In this document: one piece after another, positions 57,523-64,000 of the stretch | Layout: each line of letters begins with the position of its first letter | Position numbering within the stretch: the stretch's first letter is position 1 | Assembly: GCA_963669155.1 (NCBI GenBank) | Contig: OZ022580.1 | Coordinates: 19,903,236 to 19,967,235 of the forward strand | Reading direction: 5' to 3' | Source of the DNA: Arbacia lixula | Taxonomy: Eukaryota > Echinodermata > Echinoidea > Arbacioida > Arbaciidae | Length of the DNA stretch: 64,000 nucleotides | Position numbers and translations under genes: made by a program | Notes under the pieces: model-generated | What the model saw: only the letters and a program-made list of their open reading frames with translations | The model's database searches: none | What the model was told of the DNA's origin: nothing

Positions 57523-57530
57523 AAGGGAAA
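57446..57530. repeat. (GA)n microsatellite
   Basis: About 35 GA units flanked by GAAAGAGAAAG. Preceded at about 57350-57415 by a GGTGG/GGGGT-rich stretch. Confidence 0.95.
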
Positions 57531-57934
57531 GAGAAAAAGTGGGTGGATCAGGATTATGATCCAGGGAGACAGCAAACCATCACCAGCGAGGGTTGTCAGC
57601 TTACATTTGTGTCAAGCGATCTCCGCTACATGCACGTACACACGATATAGTCCATAGTAGACACAATGCTGGCCATGCATACGTTGTGCATAGTGCAGTG
57701 TAATATGTGAAGGGCGGGGCAAAACTTGTGTATACAAGTTTTTGTTTCCAATGAGACAATAACTCGTATATATGTAACAGGTTTTGTTTTCTTCCAGTAA
57801 TGCACAGAAATCTCATAGAGCAACAGTTTGGTTGGAGAAGAAGGGTTAAGATGCCATGGGTATAAAATTATGTCAAGATTATAGTTATCCAAGTGAGTTA
57901 ATGTTTATTCTATGTAAAGGTGCAGGTGCATTAG
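57531..57934. other. Intron 3 segment with an F fragment
   Basis: A family F right half is at about 57795-57851 (TCTCATAGAGCAACAGTTTG, then AGAAGGGTTAA). Otherwise nothing recognised. Confidence 0.45.
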
Positions 57935-58156
57935 TGTATACGCCATATATTTCGCGGGGTTTTTATTTTCACGAATTTCGCGGTTCGGGTGCTATTCATG
58001 AATTTAACAACACATAAAAATATTCATACGACGTGTTCGAGCACATGTACTCCAGTACTAGTACTAGTAATCTACGATCGCGAATTTAACCACTCACGAA
58101 ATTTGAGAAGTCCTGATTCGCGAAAAAATAGACTCGTGAAATATATGGCGTATACA
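57935..58156. mobile_element. Family H MITE with TGTATACGCCATATATTTCG ends
   Basis: About 222 bp. The right end CGTGAAATATATGGCGTATA plus CA is the complement of the left end. Inner motifs pair as well (ATTTTCACGAATTTCGCG, CGCGAATTTAACCACTCACG). AGT on both outer sides may be a 3-bp target duplication. Elements with ends of this CGCCATATATTTCGCG type are, from memory, common in marine invertebrate genomes. Confidence 0.9.
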
Positions 58157-60193
58157 GTATGGTAATTCTGATTGAACTTATCAATTTATTTAATCAAATT
58201 GAACTAAAAAATGTTTCTTTCATTGGCATTACTTTGCAGAACATTTCCTTTGGTTGAGTGGGCTATTCATCCTCCTTCCTTAAAGTACAAAATGCATGAG
58301 CTAAGGTCCTCAACCTCCTAGTATGTTCAGCAGCGTGAACTTTCCCTGCATCATTTTTCTGCCAAAGTTCTCCTCTCTCTCCGCGAGGAACACCGCCCGC
58401 TCTGGAAAAAACATTTGGCAGTTTCAAGTCTTGATCTGATGTCATCCCCAACAAAACAGTGAGTCTAAGCCGGGTTTCCTAGATACTGATACTTCTTGGG
58501 CGTGTGATCCGCTGTTCCTAGTATCCTCCCCGCATGTTCCTGGTTGAAGTTAGCCGCTTACTACCCCCTCTTTAAATACTTTGAATAGGCAGCTTGAAGT
58601 TGCCAATTTAGTAATTATGTTATTATTTACTGTGTTGTTGGTCAAAGTTAGCCATTCATCTCTTTCTCTTGAGGTATCACAAGGCAGCATGGCGTTACCA
58701 ATTTGATGATTCTATTATCATCCAATGGGCCGTTGTGTGAAGTTAACCACTCTCTTCTTCCCATCCCGCTGTTCTATGTAAAGGTGATGTGTTGTTGTGC
58801 CTAAATTCAATACTTATAACAGGTGTTAATGTATAGCTGTGTACAGTGTAGGACACATAGAAAAATAAAGGCCTACATGTAGTTTGTCTAGATTCTATGC
58901 TTACATGTAGATTTGCTTGCATAACATTCATAGTGATAATCAGTGCCTTTTTCCTGAAAAACTCACATGTTACATCACAAATTAGTCACCCTGATTCCTG
59001 CCCAGTTTTACCTCACAGAGTATACCTATAAATCACCTGTTCTTGCTTGACCCATATCTTGGCTGCCCCCATGTGTCTGTCCGCAGACAGCCTTCTAAGG
59101 TGTTGCTGAAGAGTCCAAGCTGGCTTGATGATGTAAGCGTCTGCAGCAGTAGATGTTGGTACAAACTTGTGTAAAGTGCACCAGTTAAGCAGAGCAGAGC
59201 AGGGCATAGGAAGGGGAGGAGAGGGGAGAAGAAGGGGGAGGGTAGCTGGTGCGGTTTTCTTCCCCTGCGTAAACCCTTCAACCCTTCACTGTAACCCTGG
59301 TGGATTATGGCAACCCCTTCCTGTTTCCTACCCACATACTTTGAGCTCACGCTCTCATATAATTTTTTTTACCAGAGTTCATGCACGAAGAAAAGGGGTG
59401 TGCTGATGATCAAAAGTTCGTGCTGCTCAGTACTATTAAGTTTCTCACCATATTTCCACTTTGTGTGTTGTGCCATTACCATTTGGAGGGGCCTGTTGCT
59501 TTCATTTGAAGGGGGCTCTGGTTAATTTAGCAGGCTCTTTATTGCAAAAGGGGGAAAAGGGGGCGGGGAGCTAAATCACTTTCAGCCCCTGAGTATTTTT
59601 TCAGTAGAGTTGCACCTCTTCCTGCCCTCTTCCTGCCCTCTCCGGCTCTCATGATCTCCCTCAGATTGGGCTCTACTCGCCCTTAGATTCCCCTTCCTCC
59701 AAGTACCCACATGCCCTCCTCAGAAGACCGATTTAAAGGGAAGAATTGCTCCTGAAGATCGAACTGTCCATCCACTTGCTGGGAATCTGCCAAAAGAAAG
59801 ATAACTCAATTATGTAACTCTGAGGGAACGTCACATTCTTAAGATTGTATGTTTTGTAACTGTTCAATTTTGCTTGCCTTGTCTTACATCACAGAGTTCA
59901 TACCATGTGCAGACTAATGATATGTAATGTGGTCTAAATTATGTAGTATGAAAACATTTGGATATTCAAATGGAGTCATGCTCGACCAGGCACTCCATCA
60001 CATTGAGTGCATATATTAAGCTTTTGTGAGATTCAATAATTTCTGTGTTTTTTTTTCAGAAGGAATGTACTTCATTTTGAACTAAATAATTTGTGTGTAC
60101 GTTAAGGATGTATCTACCTAAGATATGAATCAAATATCATAAACTATCAGGCAGGCAAATCAAATATAAATTCTTTTGGTAGCACTGTAACAT
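58157..60193. other. Intron 3 segment, nothing recognised
   Basis: A 13-bp tandem CCTCTTCCTGCCCTCTTCCT is at about 59610-59640. No exon or element identified. Confidence 0.45.
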
Positions 60194-60197
60194 TTAA

Positions 60198-60717
60198 AGA
60201 CAGCTCGTCCCTTTTTCAGATCACCACAAAACCATCGAAACATTGGCAAAACATAAAGAGAAGTGTTAGCAAGCTGTATATTCATAATTTGAAACTGATA
60301 CGTAGTGTAAAATTCAAATAACGCACATAAACAACGCCTGATTAATAGTCTTTACCTCAGGCTCTTAGCAGTTTGTGTTGAAATATCTGCTTTATTGATT
60401 CATCTGTTTATTAAATTATAAAATGCATTATGAAAAAAAAATGTTCTATTGAAGGAATCATCTCCAAAGTTTGGTAATTACTCAAAAAACTAGGATTTCA
60501 CACATGCATAATAACCACATAGATACTGTAACTAAGACTAATACTTTTTTTGTAGTACGAAAAAAGTCGGTTTGAAATTTAATGGCTGAAATTTTAACAT
60601 ATACAGAAAGCTTCAACATGCTATATTCTTAGAAATGGTCTTGAATCACACTTTCTTGAATTTACGATCGTGATAGACAATTTCAAATTTTAAGCTTGCA
60701 AAAGGGACGGACAATCT
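60198..60717 (-). mobile_element. Family E TTAA element, copy E2 (inverted relative to E1)
   Basis: 520 bp flanked by TTAA at 60194-60197 and 60718-60721. It begins AGACAGCTCGTCCCTTTTTC and ends GCAAAAGGGACGGACAATCT. It aligns end to end with E1 in reverse orientation, with scattered substitutions and a short deletion. Confidence 0.92.
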
Positions 60718-61200
60718 TTAAAGGGAAAGAAAGGGCAGCAGTGGTTTTATTATGAGCCATAATCATGGCAAAAAACATTCTCCCACGACTACTGATTTAC
60801 CAAGCCCGCTTATTTGCGGGCTGGCTTTTTTCCACTAAGCAGTGCGACTCTCAAATAATCTACAGTACACACTAATCCAATAGAGCAATATTTTGTGTGG
60901 TCTAGAAAGAGTAAAGGCACTAATGAAATTGATACTTCTGATTGTTTTCATGAATAAAAGTGTATGCAGGATCACTCGTATGCAAACATGGTAGATGTAT
61001 GTACCCCAAATCTACTGATGAGGTACCCCAGTACCCCATGTTTGCCCCCCTTGCACCTGCACTTCCCCTCCTGTGCACCTGCTTCTTCCAATGAAAACTC
61101 ATCATTTTTGGTGTGACACACAGAAATCATCTCTGCCAACTTTGTTGCAGCATAGAGACCGTGTTTCCTGTAGAATGGGGAATATAAGTGGATGATTTTT
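60718..61200. other. Intron 3 segment with F copy and small hairpin
   Basis: AGCCCGC and GCGGGCT at about 60804-60824 make a 7-bp hairpin. A diverged family F piece is at about 60850-60916 (CCAATAGAGCAATATTTTGT). Nothing else recognised. Confidence 0.45.
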
Positions 61201-61246
61201 GTCTCGCCCACCGGAGGTGAAGGCGAGACTAAGGGATCCAAATGGC

Positions 61247-61326
61247 GTCCGTCCGTCGTCCGTCCGTCGTCCGTCCGTCGTCCGTCCGTCGTCCGTCCGT
61301 CGTCCGTCGTCCGTCCGTCGTCCGTC
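61247..61326 (+). repeat. 11-bp minisatellite GTCCGTCCGTC
   Basis: About seven units of GTCCGTCCGTC, one truncated to 7 bp. It is GC- and CpG-rich. The opposite-strand frames read as Asp/Gly/Arg/Thr repeats and are not genes. Confidence 0.95.
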
Positions 61327-61332
61327 ACAAAT

Positions 61333-62274
61333 GTTAAAGTTTACCTGCAAGACTCTCTTTTGACAAATAACTTCACATGGGTTGCTTGGATTACAACCTA
61401 ACTTGGGTCATAGATGCACTGGGGGTACCTTCATGTTATGGTGCTGTTGGAGGTCACAGGATAAGGTCAAAGGTCATTTGAGGTCATACGTTAAAGTTTA
61501 CCTGCAAGACTCTCTTTTGACAAATAACTTCACATGGGTTGCTTGGATTACAACCTAACTTGGGTCATAGATGCACTGGGGGTACCTTCATGTTATGGTG
61601 CCGTTGGAGGTCACAGGATAAGGTCAAAGGTCATTTGAGGTCATACGTTAAAGTTTACCTGCAAGACTCTCTTTTGACAAATAACTTAACATGGGTTGCT
61701 TGGATTACAACCTAACTTGGGTCATAGATGCACTGGGGGTACCTTCATGTTATGGTACCGTTGGAGGTCACAGGATAAGGTCAAAGGTCATTTGAGGTCA
61801 TACGTTAAAGTTTACCTGCAAGACTCTCTTTTGACAAATAACTTCACATGGGTTGCTTGGATTACAACCTAACTTGGGTTATAGATGCACTGGGGGTACC
61901 TTCATGTTATGGTACCGTTGGAGGTCACAGGATAAGGTCAAAGGTCATTTGAGGTCATACGTTAAAGTTTACCTGCAAGACTCTCTTTTGACAAATAACT
62001 TCACATAGGTTGCTTGGATTACAACCTAACTTGGGTCATAGATGCACTAGGGGTACCTTCATGTTATGGTGCTGTTGGAGGTCACAGGATAAGGTCAAAG
62101 GTCATTTGAGGTCATACGTTAAAGTTTACCTGCAAGACTCTCTTTTGACAAATAACTTCACATGGGTTGCTTGGATTACAACCTAACTTGGGTCATAGAT
62201 GCACTGGGGGTACCTTCATGTTATGGTACCGTTGGAGGTCACAGGATAAGGTCAAAGGTCATTTGAGGTCAGGG
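61333..62274 (+). repeat. Six-copy 157-bp tandem array with AGGTCA clusters
   Basis: GTTAAAGTTTACCTGCAAGA starts units at 61333, 61490, 61647, 61804, 61961 and 62118, exactly 157 bp apart with very few substitutions, so amplification is recent or homogenised. Each unit ends with four same-strand AGGTCA half-sites; in unit 1 these are at 61451, 61464, 61471 and 61481, giving spacings of 7, 1 and 4 bp (DR7, DR1, DR4). The pattern repeats in every unit, to 62236-62271. Confidence 0.97.
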
Positions 62275-62340
62275 ATACAATTCTTTTGCGTAGCAACGGA
62301 GATCGCGATATTTCTGGTTATTTTCGCAAGTGGGCGAGAC

Positions 62341-62579
62341 ACAATATTGCTAATGCCTTGTTTTCTGACGAGACAATGATTTGCAGCTGAATCAGGTGCT
62401 GTAACAATTTAAATTGTGTTTCTGTGTCGCATACTGTTCCCTCTTCTGAGAAAAACCCAGATCAACTATTTGGCAATGAAATATGTCTATTCTATAGAAC
62501 AGTATTATGTTTGCAGCAAAAGGGGCTCAGTCGTTTGAGCATGTACATATGTCTTATAATATGCATCATTCAATTTGCA
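62341..62579. other. Intron 3 segment, nothing recognised
   Basis: No repeat or exon seen. Confidence 0.4.
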
Positions 62580-62583
62580 TTAA

Positions 62584-63126
62584 AGGTGATATTCATAGAA
62601 AATCCAAAAATATGAGGATATTCATCTACAGAAAGATTTTAAGCCATACAATGAGCTTGGATGACATTCAAACAACATATCACTTTCCAAAAAGCGAAAT
62701 TAGGGTGAAAACAATCACCGTATTCTCGGGGAAAATTTGACCTACTGTCATCCGAAACGGCCTTTAGGTCTGACGTAAGAAACGGGAGGCATTATTGTGC
62801 ATCACACATGCCAATCCGCAGCTTCTTTTCTGCCAGAAGCATCAGGCATTGTTAATGAAACTGTGATGGCAGTTGCTAGTGGATTAACAGGTGTGATACA
62901 CAATGGTCATTGTGAAGCATATCCCGGCTGTGACGTACACACAACGCCACTTTCCCCTAGGCGATTTCGTAGGTCAGGAAGAGAGTCAATTAAGTGAAAT
63001 TTGACTTTCATTAAACACATGACTGAACACTTTCATGGCATGTTAGCTGCATAAATTGCTTTAATAACTCATTCAATTATAAAATAAACTATATTTATTT
63101 GATTTTATTTCCTATGGATATCACCT
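62584..63126. mobile_element. Family L TTAA element
   Basis: 543 bp flanked by TTAA at 62580-62583 and 63127-63130. Ends AGGTGATATTCATAGAAAAT and, inverted, AGGTGATATCCATAGGAAAT match at 18 of 20 positions. The interior has ACGTAAGAAACGGGAGG- and GACGTACACACAACGCC-type GC-richer sequence and no long frame. Only one copy is in the window. Confidence 0.8.
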
Positions 63127-64000
63127 TTAAGAGATTTACAATGTATGAGTTGCTTAAAATTGCAATGAAAAGTCTATTTGGATATGAAATGTGTAGCATG
63201 AATATTTGAAGTATCAGGTGACAGATTACCATACATTCTTGTGAAGGGTTTAAATTGGATATGGAAGACAAAGTTAACAAGAAGAGACTTTGAAGGACAA
63301 AATGCTATAATGACATCGAAGTGAATGTGATATTAGTTCTGCAAGAATACAAGTACTCCACATCTGAAACTGAAATTATAACTCCATCATTGATGACAAG
63401 AATTAGTGGGATTTTTTTCTTGTCCAATGTGAAATCTTACTTGAGCTACATGGGGTAAATTCTGATCCAGTCTAGCCCTGTTCATATACCACATTACCGC
63501 AATATTACTGATGCATGTTGGTAGGCAAGTTTCCCACAATCCTTTTAAATGCTGTTCATATACACTGAAAAGCCATAATATTGTGGTATTTTGGATATGG
63601 TGGACTCTCCCTCAGATCACTTGCTTGAGCAAACTTGCGATATTGACATATTTCGCTAAGCAATACGAGCATTGCGATTTGCGAATCACATTCCAGAGTG
63701 CCATCAAAACTTGATGCACAATCTGTAAATGTTGTAGCTATTTTGTGATGCAGTTCATAAGATGCGCTTAACACAATGTTACAGTATTTTTCCTAGGTCT
63801 CTGCAGAACACTGTGCAGAATTATGATATCTGTGTGTCCTGTCTTCTGCGTCTGAACGGGTCCTTTTGTGTTCTTTACCAGGAAGAGAAACATTCCCTGG
63901 CCACCGGCCGCTCAAAGGTTTTCTGAAGTCACCTGTTGAGTGAGCCTCACTTTGAGGTCCCTCTAGCCCTGTAATCTATGAGATGCAGGTGTATTCCTGC
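63127..64000. other. Window end, possible K-like inverted repeat
   Basis: At about 63477-63605, CCCTGTTCATATACCACATT and CCGCAATATTA are roughly complementary to TAATATTGTGGTATTTTGGA, suggesting a diverged inverted-repeat element. The last 250 bp are a little more GC-rich and contain CTTTACCAG at about 63873-63881, an acceptor-like sequence, but what follows does not read as ADAMTS. Confidence 0.4.

Larger units (their letters stand above)
61201..62340. mobile_element. 1.14-kb element with 11-bp inverted ends, minisatellite and 157-bp array
   Basis: The ends GTCTCGCCCAC (61201-61211) and GTGGGCGAGAC (62330-62340) are perfect inverted repeats. The left end also folds on itself: GTCTCGCC at 61201-61208 pairs with GGCGAGAC at 61222-61229 around CACC..GGTG. 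Next come an 11-bp minisatellite, six 157-bp units and a right flank TTGCGTAGCAACGGAGATCG. No coding frame. A target duplication is not obvious, so the class is open: TIR element, or Helitron-like given the terminal hairpin followed by CTAA on the + strand. Confidence 0.8.

Noticed and set aside
60803..60835. Hairpin followed by a T-run, similar to a bacterial rho-independent terminator
   Set aside because: The context is an animal intron with no bacterial gene nearby; a 7-bp stem and T6 occur by chance at this scale.
61102..61350. Asp/Gly/Arg/Thr-repeat protein on the minus strand
   Set aside because: It is the translation of the 11-bp GTCCGTCCGTC minisatellite.
63870..64000. Acceptor-like CTTTACCAG near the window end, considered as the next ADAMTS exon
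   Set aside because: The following sequence does not encode the expected YDIC..K..PCGTLG block, and frames soon stop.

Overview
This window is intron-rich, AT-leaning DNA from an animal nucleus. The only gene I can support is a 5' portion of an ADAMTS-family metalloprotease on the + strand, with three coding exons at 30471-30703, 37618-37701 and 38152-38306. They encode the end of the prodomain with a furin-type RRKR site and the first part of the catalytic domain, and look most like the ADAMTS6/ADAMTS10 branch. The signal peptide, most of the prodomain, the zinc-binding HExxH exon and everything C-terminal are not visible here. The exon joins are GT/AG and keep one reading frame. Intron sizes are about 6.9 kb, 450 bp and more than 25.6 kb. 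The dense load of short inverted-repeat elements, a tRNA-derived SINE and long (GA)n arrays suggest a marine invertebrate, plausibly a deuterostome (echinoderm, hemichordate or cephalochordate). I cannot fix the species.

Layout: 1-30 kb is upstream intron or intergenic DNA with no recognisable exon. It holds copies of several non-autonomous elements (families A, B, C, D, E, F, J), a SINE at about 8.69 kb, GA/CT microsatellites and old local duplications. 30.4-38.3 kb carries the exons; the first intron contains a tandem array of a TTAA-bounded 90-bp element (31820-32455) and two palindromic elements (A2, A3). 38.3-64 kb is mostly intron 3. It includes a 2.9-kb composite foldback element (about 52.5-55.4 kb) built of GCAAGCTTGC-type and ACTGGTTTCT-type arrays, and a 1.14-kb element (61201-62340) with 11-bp inverted ends and six 157-bp repeats, each carrying four AGGTCA half-sites.

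Family names A-L are mine. A: TA-flanked, CACTACAGCTC ends. B: TAGCCTGGCTTCCAGG ends. C: TTAA-flanked, AGACAGGGTG ends. D: TTAA, AGGGCATATACTG ends. E: TTAA, AGATTGTCC ends. F: TTAA, CTCTTTGTGTGCCAG ends. G: AGGGCCCTGT ends. H: TGTATACGCCATATA ends. I and J: TAGCCTAGG ends. K: CCCTGTTCATATA ends. L: TTAA, AGGTGATATTCATAG ends. No transposase, reverse transcriptase, rRNA, CRISPR or bacterial-type operon was seen. Nearly all long open frames are low-complexity or repeat artefacts. The main story is one conserved secreted protease gene whose introns have become a graveyard and amplification ground for small DNA elements, several nested in one another.
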